Positions 21,789-33,555 are shown, counted from the stretch's first letter. The stretch is 64,000 nucleotides of DNA from Omphalotus guepiniiformis (GCA_028554645.1 JAQOOI010000012.1:124001-188000), one strand, 5' to 3'. Notes: generated from the sequence alone by a model not told the origin. Translations and numbers: made by a program.

Positions 21789-24434
21789 ATGACTAGTCTT
21801 CAAGCCGCAAACGCAGCTCGTCGAGCAAAGCTTGCTGGACCATCAGGAATTCAGGGAGTATTGCAGAATGGACGTCTTCTTAGGCTAGCTGCAATAACAA
21901 CGTAAGTTTTTGAATCGACTCAGGCTTGTTCGTACTTATGAACGTTGAACTTTAGTCTGGGCGCGCTCTGTTATGGTGCGCGAAAGTTTCTTCTTCATTT
22001 GTTCTTTGTGAAGCATTACTTAGTGTATGTACACAGGCTATGAGCAAGGATCCTATTCGCAAGTACTCGTAATGTCAGCTTTCACGAATGACCCCCGGTT
22101 TTCTCGGATCGCGAATGATTCTTCGTATAAAGGATGGAGTGTATCGTGCGTCGTGATCCTTTTCGCCCCTCAGCCTCATCTGATGGACGACCTGCTTCCT
22201 CACAGGACACTAGGATTAGGGGGCTGGGCAGGCTCTCTTTCGAATGTAAATACTCAAGCTTTGCGCGTCAATCTTGACTACCTCTCAAATTCAATACGTA
22301 TTCTGTAGGGTTACCTTTGTGATATCATATCTCGTCGCTGGACTCTCTTACTTGGCGCGCTTATTTGCTGTTTTGGCACTGGCCTAACTGCCGGCGCGCA
22401 AAATGCTGCTTATATAGTGAGTTCTTATTCCGTAACACCGATCTCACTTGGAGCACTGACGAACTGGGAACTCAAGTTTGTCGGTCGATTCTTCATCGGT
22501 TGGGCGGTTGGGAGTCTTTCGGCTGTTGTGCCTCTGTAAGTAACGATTGTCTCTTAATCTCGTTCATTTCACTTACTGTATCGAGCCTTGAAAAACAAAA
22601 AGGTATAACTCCGAAATCGCGCCAGCTGAGTTGCGAGGAACGATCGTTTCAATACAACAACTGGCGATTGTTTCCGGAATTTGCATTTCGTTCTGGTAAG
22701 TGACTTCTTAGTTTTGTTTCTTCACGATCAACAGCAGCTTGGGCTTACCTTGCTGGTGTCGTTAGGGTAGGCTTTGGTACGAACTACATCTCAGAGACCA
22801 ACTCTGCGTCATGGAGAGTCTGTCTCGCTTTGCAAGGAGTTCCGGCACTACTTCTTGCTGTTCTGACTCTCACTCTACCATATACTCCTCGCTGGCTTGT
22901 CTCGCGCGGTCGTCTCGAGGAGGCGCTCAGGACATTATCGTGGCTACGAAGGTTACCCGAGGACTCTGAAGCTGTTCAGTTGGAGTTTGTTGAGATTAGA
23001 GCTGAAGCTATGTTCGGTATGTCGAGAAGAACCTCTAACATGATTACTTATTAATCTTTCGTAGAGGCTGAAACGACCGCTATAAAGTTTCCTCATCTGG
23101 TTGGACCAGGAGCATTCACAAGATTCAAACTTCAAGTCAATCAATTTGCTGAGCTTTTCAAGACTATTCATATGTTCAGGCGAACTGCAGGCGAGCTCTT
23201 GTTATATCATATACTTATGCCTCGTTCGAGGCTGAGTGATACCTCCCGATAGTTGCATGTTTGACGCAATTCTTCCAGCAAATGTAAGTGAAAAATCAAT
23301 GCTCCGTTGGAAGCTTGATCCTAATAACAAAACTCCCCTAACCAGGTCCGGCATTGACTGTATCGTAAGTTGAACTATGTTGCTAGGAGAGAACCGATTT
23401 GACATTTCAATGCCTACAGATATATTATGCTCCGACAATCTTCGAGTCTCTCAACTTACCAGGCAAAACTGTTTCTTTGCTAGCTTCTGGTGTCATCGGC
23501 GGTACGCTGTTTTTCTCGCTATCTCTTCCTAAGAGCGTGAAAGTTCTTAGACAAAACGTCTTACACAGTCGTCTTCGTGATCTCTACACTCCCAGCCATC
23601 GCCACAATCGACAAGATCGGTCGGAGACCACTCCTAATTATGGGCGGAATAGGGATGGCGATTATGTTGATTCTCGTGGCAGCTTTGACTGCGACGTATC
23701 AGCCTGAATGGAGTAATACTAGTGCTGCATGGTCGACGGCGGTGTTCATATGGCTCTATGTTGGTTTCTTCGGAGCATCTTGGGTATGTAGTACATGCCG
23801 CAGTCTATTTGAGCGTACCTTCTAATGCGTGGTGTTTGTAGGGACCAGTTTCCTGGACTGTCATTTCAGAGGTCTTCCCGTTGTCAACTAGAGCTCATGG
23901 TGTCGCTCTTGGTGCGTCTACGAATTGGATTACGAACGTAAGTCCAAGTTTCCGAGTACGAAAACAATTTGACTCAATGTCAATGGGGTTTCAAGTTTGT
24001 CGTCTCTATCATCGTTCCGATCATGCTGAAAAACATCACCTACGGAACTTATCTGTAAGTATCATTGAACATTCAATGATCGAAAAGGTTTATGTTTACG
24101 TACTTTGTTCCTCTAAAGCTTCTTCTTGATGTTCATGTTAATGGGTATCGCCTTTGCCATTTGGATTCTTCCCGAGACATTCGGGAAGTCACTAGAGGAA
24201 ATGGTTTGTGCATTCCGTGTTTCCTGGTGTTTGCTTTTCGTCCCAGAATTCGCTGATGAGCGCTCCTTTTCTCATCAGGACCTAGTTTTCGGCTCTGGAG
24301 AGGGCCAGACAGATTCAGAGAGGATGGAAAAGATATATCAGTCGCTCTATAATGCTGATGAATCTGGGTTGTTGAAACGAACTCAATCTACGTATAGTGA
24401 TAAGATGGGCGAAGCTGGGGGTAAGGTCGTTTGA
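21789..24434 (+). CDS. MFS sugar transporter (SP family, hexose/pentose type)
   Basis: Many short exons, starting with MTSLQAANAARRAKLAGPSG at 21789 and ending at the stop at 24432-24434. Family landmarks in order: TLGALCYGYEQGSYSQV in helix 1, GYLCDIISRRWTLLLG (loop 2-3 signature), GRFFIGWAVGSLSAVVPLY, EIAPAELRGTIVSIQQLAI, TPRWLVSRGRLEEAL, ACLTQFFQQMSGIDCIYYA in helix 7, IDKIGRRPLLIMGGIG, ISEVFPLSTRAHGVALG and FAIWILPETFGKSLEEM. This is a complete 12-helix plasma-membrane proton/sugar symporter or facilitator. The YEQG in place of the more usual YDQG in helix 1, and FFQQMSGID in helix 7, fit lactose-permease-like and pentose-transporter subgroups but do not fix the substrate. One intron, at about 23191, appears to use a GC donor (GCA G|GCGAGC). 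Its partner is the divergent polyol dehydrogenase, so uptake of plant-derived pentoses or polyols is a reasonable inference. Confidence 0.9.
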
Positions 24435-25923
24435 GAAATCTGTGTACACTGTATTGCTACGAGGAATGTCAGTAATATAGGAGTTGAATCAAGGCACTCA
24501 GCTTCAAATCAAGAAATGCAATTGCATGAGTTTATTCAATGTTTCAGTGACTCGGAGCATCTTAGCAGTAGTAGTACTAGTTCAGCTGAGATGCCTCCAA
24601 GTAAATAACACGCGTACGTACGGATTGGTGGATACTCTCCTCATTCGAGCCAGCTGGGTGTTGCATCACGACTCGGCCGCTGTTGCCCTGTGGACCTGAG
24701 GAGGGAGGAGGATGGATAGGATGGAGAAGCTAAGGCCGAGGCCTGATGCAGATATGCAGTACTCTGATAGACGCACTACTTCTCTGATGGAGAATCTGAG
24801 CGCCGGAAAGCCATTGAGCAGTGAGCACGATAAGAAAGCCACTGCTAGTAGTACTACTGTACTACTACATTCGAAATCTCCGGCATCAAATTCAAAGGAT
24901 CCAACAACTAATATAGTCTGAGTCTGTCGACAAAGAGTCGACAAATGCTGTTCATAATGACATTCGGAATTGACGACGATACGATCACCTGTTCAACAAT
25001 TCACCAGTTCACCAACTTGAAATCACCTCCAGACCGACTGAGACAACTCCAGACTCTAGAATTCCTTCCTTCCAGACTCCCCCTAGTCCCTCTTCGACAT
25101 ACAATTATACAGGTGCTGTGCGGAGTATTGATTTAGTGCGTACGCGCGCGTAACCCCCATGATCCATCATTTCCGTTAGGCTTATCATGATCCCCCGGCA
25201 CGGGATCCATCATTTGTCAACAGCGCATGCAAGCCTCAAGCTCGGAGCAGCGATGATCCCGTGATGTGAATAAGCGCAAGGTGTAGTAGACTGTACAGTA
25301 GTGCGGTTGGCGTTATCAACTTCGGCGTACGACTCCGAGCGTGAGACGCTTAATCCGAAAAATATTTACAGATAGAAGACCAAACCACGCGTCACTCGCA
25401 TGTAAAGGTGTTCGAATTCTCTTTTTAAAATTCTTTCATCCAATCATAAGAGCATGAAAAAGTCTATAGCTTGAATCTAAAAAATAGAAAAAGCTCTTTT
25501 CGTCGGCTGTAGAAGCGAAGGGAAGGGAAGGGAAGGGAAGCAAAAGCGCAAAGAAAATGCAAAGAAAATAAAATGCGTACATGCGAAATGTGCGGAGAAT
25601 TGCGGGGAAGACAGTTGAGTGATAAAAAAAGCGCAAGTTGGAACCAAGGAAGGTAAGAAAAACCACAGAAAAGAATAACAAGACCAGAAGAGTGTACTAA
25701 AAGAGTTAACGAACGTTGTCGTCGAGGTCTATCGTCGACCCTGGACCAATCAAATTTCTTGCATAACACATTACTGATACTGACCGCACTCGACCGACGA
25801 GCGGATAGAAGGGCGGAATTAGGGGAATTCGGCGGAGGCCCGGGATGGTTTGGTTGAAGGGGGCAAAGGAAAGAAGGAAAGAATTAAAGTTTCCGGGTTT
25901 CGTTAAATTACACGTCTTAACAT
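24435..25923. other. Intergenic, 1.5 kb
   Basis: Convergent 3' ends of the sugar transporter and COX5. An open frame at 24712-24921 rich in charged and polar residues has no family match and overlaps another frame on the minus strand. Four GGGAA units lie at about 25518-25540. Confidence 0.55.
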
Positions 25924-26849
25924 CTACTTGTGCGTAACGAAACCTTTTCCAGAGTATCCTTCCGATGAAATACCTGTAACACGAGAAAAACCCGACCATT
26001 AGAACGCATGAACGACCAAACCAGTTGGGAATGGGGGTTATATGAAGAAAAACGGAACGTACCAGTGATAGGGTTCATCTTCTGTTCCTTTGCTCGCTCG
26101 TTCGCAGCTTCCTCCCATTCCTTGTTGATGGTCCTGGGTGGTGCTGGACCTGCAAAGAGAGAAAGAGAGAAAGAGAGTTTTGGGTTAGAACCGAGATAGG
26201 AGGGAGACTGAAAAACGAAATAACTCACTGAATGCACGGATGGCGTAGAAGAGGATACCAGCTACGCCAACAAGAGCGGCGGTAGCACCAAAGACTTTGA
26301 GGTTATCACCTGGTTTACTGGTCGGCGCACGAGGGCCATGAGGTCCAAAAGCCACATAGTACGCTAGAGCAGAAGAAAAGAGGTATTCAGTACCACGACA
26401 ACGACGGCGACGGGCAAAATGAAAAAGCACCACAAACAAAGAGAGGAGGGAAAGAGAGAGGTGGGGGGAGAAAGAGAAAGAGAGAGAAAGAAAGAACGAA
26501 AGAACTCACCCGCCTTCTTCTCATCAAGAGAAAGCTCCTTCCAATCCTTCTTCATAACCTCCTCCAACTGCTCATACACCGTCGTCTTCTCTTCAACACT
26601 GAATTTCTCCCACTGAGCCTCGATGTTCGAGAGAGGGATGATAGAAGCCTTCCTGGTAGATGACGACGCCGAGGAGGGAGAAGCAGCAGTCGCGCTGGCG
26701 ACATGAGCAGGGTTAGCAGTCGTCGCGAGGCGCCTCACAGACGACGACGAACAACCACAACCACAACCACTGCTGCAGCTGCTCGCCATCGTCATCGTCG
26801 CCGAACGACGCGCTAGGCTATGTCGTGCCAGTCGTAGTGCGGCCTGCAT
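25924..26849 (-). CDS. COX5: Cytochrome c oxidase subunit (COX5/mammalian COX4 family), nuclear-encoded mitochondrial
   Basis: Four exons close exactly: 26510-26849, 26229-26363, 26063-26149, 25924-25973, giving 203 residues. A basic, Ser/Ala-rich mitochondrial targeting leader (MQAALRLARHSLARRSATM), with a curious CSSGCGCGC stretch, is followed by the conserved matrix helix EAQWEKFSVEEKTTVYEQLE and MKKDWKELSLDEKKA, then YYVAFGPHGPRAP, a single membrane helix (about VFGATAALVGVAGILFYAI), TINKEWEEAANERAKEQKMN and the C-terminal SSEGYSGKGFV. It is a structural subunit of complex IV in the inner mitochondrial membrane. Intron 1 contains a 60-base GA-rich microsatellite (about 26440-26500). The leader is longer than in yeast, which is common in basidiomycetes. 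Confidence 0.93.
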
Positions 26850-27299
26850 CGAGAGAAATGAATAATATTTTTTTTTAGTGAAGTAGGACGAAGAGAGTTA
26901 GAGGTAAAGAATTAATATGCAAGGAGTCTTTTTTCCTACTGGCCGGGGTTAGGATTCTTCGGATGGAACCGGACGATAATTTAGATTTTATTTTCGGTTA
27001 GCCGGTCGACCTATCACACGGCTGGAATATCATCTCCCGTTCTGGACCCACTCAGTCTCCTCTAGACTCGCAGACTCTTTCTCATTACTTTGTACAATAC
27101 TCAGCAAAGTCGTAGATGTAACGCAGACAGGTTTATACTATGTAGCAACAACACTCGATTGATTGAGCAAGCAAACAACAATCAGAAGCAAGAACGGAGA
27201 AAATAAACGCAGCAGGGGGAAAATTTCGAGTAATTCGGGCTATGCAGGATTAAAAGGTCTGGAACGAGATAAGCAGCAACAAAGGACTCAGGGAGATGC
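26850..27299. other. Intergenic, 0.45 kb
   Basis: COX5 promoter and the 3' region of the zinc-knuckle gene. No motif was recognised. Confidence 0.6.
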
Positions 27300-28801
27300 T
27301 TAAGCGGCAGCTCCAGTTCCAGCGTTAGGGCAATCACGCGAAATGTGTCTATGCGACAAAATATCCTGTCAGCCTCCCAACGACAGACGACAATAAAAAA
27401 GCAGCCAACTCACCCCTCGGAACCACAGCTGTAGCACGCCTTTTTCTGCGGTTTAGGGCAATCCCTGGAAATATGACCCTGCAACAAGGACAAGGACAAT
27501 CAGCGTTTGCCAGTTACGTAGAAGACTGAACAAACGTACAAAGTCATTGCAATTGTAACATTTAGATCCCTGAACGCAATCTCTCGACAAATGCCCAACA
27601 CCACCACAGGTGTAGCTATCGCGGACAACGAGTCAGACTTTGAACTATTTTCCATTCGATGACACCAACAAACGCACCAAGATTTCTGGCTGAATCCACC
27701 TCCGCCGTAGCCTCCTCCACCACCTCCTCCTCCGGAACCGACATCAGGGCACGAACGAGCGATATGGCCTACTTTTCCGCAACGGTAGCACTCGGAACCA
27801 GAGGACGCAGGTACACTGGAACTATCGGGGCAATCGCGGGACTATGGGGAGGAGAATGTCGTGAGTAGGAGACCACATGCGATATCATGAGGCGGACGGA
27901 GAGAGCAAAGGTAGACCAACGCGAACGTCAGGGACAGAACGAATAAGACGATACGCACTATATGACCCTCCTGGCCGCACTTGTAGCAAGACCTGGCTTT
28001 CGCCTCCATTGTGCAGTCACGAGAGACATGTCCTTCACCACCGCCTAAAAAAGCCATCACATTAGCATTCCTCGCTTACTTAAGAGAGGCGGGCAACTTA
28101 CAGTTGTAGCTAACCAATCAAGAGCAGACAGCACGAAGAAGAAAAGATAAGGAAGAAGAGAAACCAGAATCAGATCAACGTCGACGAGATAGGCGCCACA
28201 CGAAGAAAGATATGTACCAGGTGGGAGTACCAGCTTTGGGGCAAGCAGCAGCTTGGTGGCCGACTGTACAAGAGCACGAACAGAAGAATTCGATTAACAT
28301 CGCATTGCAGTATCGTCGTTCGTTCGTTCGTGGCGTAGTGCCAGCGCAATCATCGATTAGATACGCAGAAGCATCAGCACGACCGTCATTTCATGTATGC
28401 AATGCATGCAACAAAAAACGAGAAGATCGTTTAGCATCACGATATGATACGATTATTTGAATTTGCGAGAATGGCGAGCAAAAGAACGGGGAAGAAAAAC
28501 AGAGTTTATTGTCAGCAACCACCACCACGCACACGAGACACGATAAACCGGGTATATATGGGGAGGATGGTATACAAAAAGGCGATGTGAGGTTTTGAAG
28601 ATGTAAGCGGGGGTTATCAAAAGGAAGGGGTATCAAGACGAGGGGATTCAAAAGTGGGTATGAAGCTGGTATGCATAGGCAGCGAAAAAAATCGCAAAAC
28701 GGGACGAATAGGAGAGGGGGAAAAGGAAGGGGGTGAAAAAGACATCAACAACAACGACACGCACATCCACCACAGTTAAAGCATCCACGAGCTCCAGACA
28801 T
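27300..28801 (-). CDS. GIS2: CCHC zinc-knuckle RNA/ssDNA-binding protein, GIS2/byr3/CNBP homologue
   Basis: Eight exons: 28765-28801, 28218-28263, 28102-28109, 27959-28044, 27678-27841, 27540-27615, 27414-27478, 27300-27348, giving 176 residues. Seven CX2CX4HX4C knuckles are seen: [84 protein letters not shown] and [14 protein letters not shown], with a Gly-rich linker between knuckles 4 and 5. Homologues bind GTR-rich RNA, associate with ribosomes and act in translation and stress granules. Exon 3 is only 8 bases and exon 2 only 46; four junctions fall within CCHC knuckles. The start was chosen because [12 protein letters not shown] joins in phase to the second exon and rebuilds the first knuckle. 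A long leader with AG-rich repeats lies upstream. Confidence 0.92.
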
Positions 28802-29988
28802 TTTCGATAAAAACCGACTTCTTAGACTTTTTTGAACGAATCGAGAATTTCTTTTCTTCTTCTTCTTCCCTTTTTCTGCAAAAAATCAGACGCCAACGAC
28901 CAACGACCAACGAGAGCGAGCGGAACAGCGAGAGACAGCCAACGAACGAACGCCAAAACCAATCGACGAAAAAAAAACCCCCAAAAAGATGCGACAAAAA
29001 AAAGGCAAAAGTAAGAAAACACATTCCCAAACTCAAACCCGCCAGCAAGACACAGAGAAACAAGGATCTCTCATCTCGAAGGGGCGTACAGAACCAAAAA
29101 CAAGGAATCAACCTACAGAGAAAAACACCTGGACGAGTGACGACGACCAACGACGACGACGACCAACGAGGGGAAGTAACAAGTTTACAGCGATTGGGGG
29201 GGGGGCTTGATGGGGGTATAAAAGGGTCGGAAAAAAATTCCAGGGGGAGGCATACCACGTGTTTTCACGTAACATGTCATCGATGAGTCAGAAGGTTGTT
29301 GTGCCGCACAGCTTTTGGTGTATTTTTGGTAAGGACCCTTCACTGGTGGGCGCTATAAGGCGCTAGAGTGACTCGAGCGGCGAGCGCCTGTGTCCTCGTT
29401 TCTCCGCTCTACTTACCTTTACATGCAGTATGTCAGGAATGGAGAGAACCCGAGACGCCTTATTCCTCGAGTCATTTTTGCCATGGCACGAGGCCAAGAG
29501 GGAGCACAGTGCGTTTAATTATGCCCTACTTGGAATTCGAAGCCTCGAGTTTGGACACAACTTTAACAACACCTGCAGCTGTGCAGAATGGAAATATATA
29601 TGAAAGTTCTATGTAGATGCTTGGACGCTCGGACGCTCCAATCACGATGTATTGATGATTTATCGAATCGGAATCATAACAGCGCTTTCTTGGCCTGAGC
29701 GCCTGAGCCTGCCGTCCAATGAGGCCGCCCCAATGTCAATACGTTTGCTGCGGCCTGCAGGGGGTGCCGAGAACAGCCCTGTTGATCAATGAATACATAT
29801 GATGCTTACGACTGGAATGGAAGCACTGGAAGAAGTGCGGGGTATAATTATTCAAACTTTGACAATTTTGACAATGGAGGTTAGTGCATCCACTTCCTAA
29901 AGCAGAGGGTGGCTGTGGGCCTGCCGGGCTCACAATTAGACGCTGGGCTCAGTCAGAGCTCCTATTCCAATTCTCAAGATATTCTACC
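28802..29988. other. Intergenic, 1.2 kb
   Basis: Divergent spacer. The first 400 bases are rich in CAACGA, GACGAC and AACGAC repeats (about 28890-29165). A GGGTATAAAAGGG element lies at about 29214-29226 on the plus strand, well before the small gene at 29989. No exon was recognised. Confidence 0.55.
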
Positions 29989-30522
29989 ATGTCGACTGAT
30001 CCACAGTTCGTATGTTCACCTCTTTAAGTTAAACTCTGAATCCCACAATCCCTTCCCAGTGCATCCGAGCATAGGACTGTAACATTCCTATTACCAAACC
30101 CCCCCACTGGCAAGTCTCCTAACCATGCCAAGGCGAAGACCCAAGTCAGACGTGCCCTCTACGGCGGCTTCATCCTCTCCTCCTCCGAAGCTCTCAACTG
30201 GGCCAACCGTCTCCTCACAAAGGCTGGTAAAGAACCCATCAAAATCAGTATTTGGGATGAAGGCATCCTCCTATTGACTCTAGACGAAAGGGTACAGCGT
30301 GCCAGCGAGGAAACAGTCAAAGTCAATTTTTATGGAGAACGAAGAGAAGATCGAGGAAATTCTTATGGGTTTTATATTGTTATAACACAATTCGAGATGA
30401 AGTTCGTTGATTATGTGAATGGGAAGGCTGTTATTACACCAGAGTCAAAGTTAGTGCCGGGGGAAGAGGAGGAGGTGACGAAGGAGTTTTTGAAGTACGA
30501 AGGTGTGTACCATGCTCCGTGA
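29989..30522 (+). CDS. Small protein of unknown function, 159 residues
   Basis: Two exons, 29989-30005 and 30060-30522, join in frame when the donor is GTTCGT; the stronger-looking GTATGT four bases later would give a stop. The product starts MSTDPHASEHRTVTFLLPNP and contains ALYGGFILSSSEALNWANRL, KISIWDEGILLLTL and FYIVITQFEMKFVDYVNGK, ending in an acidic stretch and VYHAP. It is soluble, with no signal peptide, helix-spanning segment or recognised domain. Alternating strands and helices look like a compact fold. The frame is open and codon use is like the neighbours, so I accept it as a gene but cannot name a function. Confidence 0.6.
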
Positions 30523-30843
30523 AGTTATGGTGCTGCTGCAGCATTGACCCTACGTGCAATTTAGGTGTTACACATTCTGAATACGAAACGATCTTTGCTT
30601 GAAATTTTCTTTTGTACAACTGAATATATCGAATCGTTTGAATGACTCGAAAATCTCGTATTCACATTAATCGCCAAATTGTATCCGTCAGAAAAATCGT
30701 CGTTCGTATTCACATAACATAAAAGAAAACTGAACTTGAATGAACTTCCGAACAACGCCGGAGCCCAACCTGCGGCCACCCCGTCCCAAACCTCTCCCAA
30801 CCCCTGTCATAACAGTACTCCTCGGTACACCCCCAATCAATCG
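30523..30843. other. Intergenic, 0.3 kb
   Basis: Spacer between the small unknown gene and the decayed VPS29 copy; nothing recognised. Confidence 0.55.
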
Positions 30844-31850
30844 TCAACTCAGCAGCTTCCCTCCTCCATTGGAATTTTCAATGCGGACTTCACCGTCGAT
30901 GAGTGGGTAGACGTGGGTTACAACTACGGGACCTTGGATGCTCAAACCAATCAGGGCGAAGCCTCCGAGGGTGTTGGTCGCTGTGGGATGTGGGGGTGTG
31001 GTGTGAGATGGGGAGGCGAGAAGGCGAGAAGGGTGTGCGTAAGAACGCAGCATGTCTGGGGTAGGAGTAGGACGAACGAAGGAAAGAGGGGTGGGGGTGG
31101 GTGAGACGAAACGAAACCTGTTGTACATCCCCATCCTTGGCCAAGAACCAATCGCAGAACCAGGACTCGGATTAACAAAGAATTCATTATCGTATACAAT
31201 TGCTCGAACGCTTCCGAGACGAAGGTAACTAAAACGACCGCGTCAGAGTGGTGAAACGACGAACGAAGACTCTATAAAACGCACGTACGTGTATGCCTAC
31301 TTATCAACACAACCACAACCACATCCACATCCACATCCACCTGTCTCGCAATCGCAATCGCACTCGACGAATCTGAATCACCAATTAGTACACATTGATG
31401 TCCGTCACGGTTTTGACTGAGGTGTGGTCTGTTGCGGACATATATATCAGTGGGTTTGGAAACGTAGAGTACAAAGACAAACGAAAACGAAACGAAAACA
31501 CACATAAATGCGGAAACGATGAAAGAAAGAAAGGATGATAGGATGATAGGAACGAGTGAACTACGAAATCAAGAACCAAGAAAACAAGAAAGAGGCGATA
31601 AAGACTCACCTCATCATAAACCCCCTTTCAAAGGGTGTATGCCCATTGCCTGTGTGCATCGCGGTGAAAAAGCCTTCAAATCCTCAAACGTTTCTTCATC
31701 ACAGACGCCGTTTCCCGTACATACATAATTTAGAATTTGTTGGTTTTACTGGGTCGGGTTGTAGTACGAGGGAGGTTTTTGAGGTTTATTGGGAGGGTCG
31801 TGGAATCTGGATTCTGGAATATGTGCGGGATGTGGAAGTCAACTGTAGCT
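30844..31850 (-). pseudogene. Decayed VPS29 paralogue
   Basis: All four exons of the VPS29 gene at 33556 can be recognised here on the opposite strand. Exon 1 relic (about 31620-31850) has DFHIPH and later CDEETFEDLKAFSP beside [14 protein letters not shown] in the intact copy. Exon 2 relic (about 31290-31410) reads HQCVLIGDSDSSSAI and IARQVDVDVD beside [15 protein letters not shown] and IARQMDVDV, and is extended by a GTGGATGTGGATGTGG microsatellite. Exon 3 relic (about 31110-31200) has DNEFFVNPSPGSAIGSW. Exon 4 relic (about 30850-30965) has IQGPVVVTHVYPLIDGEVRI. Stops, frame changes and loss of the start show it is not functional. A possible residual transcript cannot be judged. Confidence 0.85.
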
Positions 31851-31979
31851 TTATGGGTACATTATTCTCTGTGGAGGGATTTATGTCCGAGTCCGTAGGC
31901 TAGTTCAAGTTCAAGTTGAAGCTTTTGAGCGAAATTTTTTATCATGAGTGAGTGAGAATGTACCGAACCTGGAGATTCT

Positions 31980-32070
31980 TCTTAAATTCGTTCGAAATTG
32001 CGCTGTTCGCGGATAGTGCGCTGAGGAATGGGGAGGTGTTTGGTGTCGCTGGTCGCTACGTCCGAGTCAT
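31980..32070 (-). pseudogene. Relic of CSC1-type channel, first exon
   Basis: On the minus strand this stretch reads NTSPFLSALSANSAI, matching SNSPFLSALIANGTI of the channel gene at 3765 with strong nucleotide identity over about 45 bases. The match then breaks off, and no membrane helix follows. It lies directly upstream of the decayed VPS29 copy and on the same strand. Confidence 0.7.
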
Positions 32071-32075
32071 GAGCG

Positions 32076-32538
32076 TTGAGAAGAGAAGGTACAGTATATA
32101 GCAGTCGAAGGATTGCTAAAAGTATGTAAGTTCAGAAGAATCATCTCAAATGACATCGTATCACATAACGCTCTCAACGTCAACACCGTCAATGAGCTCA
32201 GCGAGATTACATCATCCGTCATCGCGCACCCCGTACCGACGTGGGTCGCTAATTACCGAATTTAGTATTTCTTCAGCGACGATGAACAATCGTAGCACAA
32301 ATCAATTCGTCATGGCTCTGTCATGCCTGACTCTAATTCTTACTTTCCTACCAAAAAGATCTCGTACATTCTCATAGCTCTTGCGCCGCTCTATATAACC
32401 TTGCTTTTTCATCTCCGTTCTTCAGAATCACTCAATCTGTCTCTCTCGTCTCTAAATCACACTTTACGGAGGCTTGCTCGACCACTTCGCACTTTTACAT
32501 CTACACATCTCACTAGCACTCCGGATCACACCCCCAGA
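32076..32538. other. Pirin promoter region, 0.46 kb
   Basis: Holds a TATATAA at 32392-32398, 147 bases before the pirin ATG at 32539. An in-frame ATG at 32323 upstream of this TATA would add a hydrophobic, Arg-containing leader, but the position of the TATA argues for the downstream start. Confidence 0.5.
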
Positions 32539-33388
32539 ATGTCTAAAATCCAACTCATTCCTCGTCGTAGTGAAGAAAGAGGTCACGCAGACCACAGTTG
32601 GTTAAAGACTTTTCATACGTTTTCATTCGCGTCATACCACGATATCAACCACGAACACTACGGTTCTCTCCGTGTTATCAATGAAGACCGCGTAGCACCT
32701 CATACAGGGTTCGGAACACATTCTCATAGAGAATTTGAGATTTTTTCTTATGTCGTTGATGGTGAACTCGAGCAGTAAGTTTCCTTCCATATACAAGTCG
32801 AGTCACTCATACTAACGATTTACGAAACACAGTAAAGACTCAATGGGCAACACCGAAATCCTCAAACGAGGTGACATCCAACTAACCTCAGCCGGAACAG
32901 GAATCTCCCACTCGGAAAAAGCATACGGACCCAACAGTGTTCATTTCTTACAAATATGGTCTGTACCCTCCACACGACGTCTAACGCCAAAGTACTTCAC
33001 ACGTCACTTCACCGACGCATCCAAGACCAACGGATGGGTACGCGTCGTTGCGCCTGTTGATTCGGAGGGCGTGCAATCGACGAGGGAGGGAGATGGACCG
33101 GCACCTGTTCATAGTCCTTTGACGATGTATGCGACGATTCTGTCGCCGGGGAAGATACTGGGGGGCTTGGGGTTGAAGGGATCGAAGGGGTATGTACATG
33201 TTATCATGTGGAGTGGGTATAAGGACGGAACGGGTGAGGGGGGGAGTGTAAAGATTGTAGGAGAGATCTTGAGGGAAGGTGATGGGGCATATATGATGAT
33301 CCCGGAGGGGGAGGGGGCAGGGCCGGAGGTGGTGGTTGAGAATGTTGGGGATCGAGATGTTGAGGTTGTTCTTTTTGATATGAAGTAG
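32539..33388 (+). CDS. Pirin-family bicupin protein
   Basis: Two exons, 32539-32774 and 32833-33388, close exactly and give 263 residues. The N-terminal cupin carries [36 protein letters not shown] and [12 protein letters not shown]. The two His of HSHRE and the His and Glu of SHSEK sit where the four iron ligands of pirin lie. [19 protein letters not shown] follows, then the C-terminal cupin with FDMK at the end. Pirins are nuclear or cytosolic iron proteins; bacterial and human members show quercetin 2,3-dioxygenase activity or act as redox-sensing co-regulators. The second exon is unusually G-rich from 33100 to 33350. The start may lie upstream at 32323, which would add a leader resembling a mitochondrial presequence. 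Confidence 0.92.
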
Positions 33389-33555
33389 TTGTAGTTATTG
33401 TCTAGACGTCTACTTTTTGTACTACGCCAACACTTTGTAATTTTCCTTATCTTATCTTATCCCCACGTGTCAATCACTCCGTAAGCAGCGTTGCCCTACG
33501 TCCTCCAATCCAAACAACCTTCTTCCCCCACCACCACCACTTGGCACTCACAACG

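Noticed and set aside
24712..24921. Possible small gene after the sugar transporter
   Set aside because: Charged low-complexity product, overlapping frame on the other strand, no splice partner or known motif.
32323..32538. N-terminal extension of pirin with a mitochondrial-looking leader
   Set aside because: A TATATAA at 32392-32398 lies inside it, placing the transcription start downstream; kept only as an alternative.
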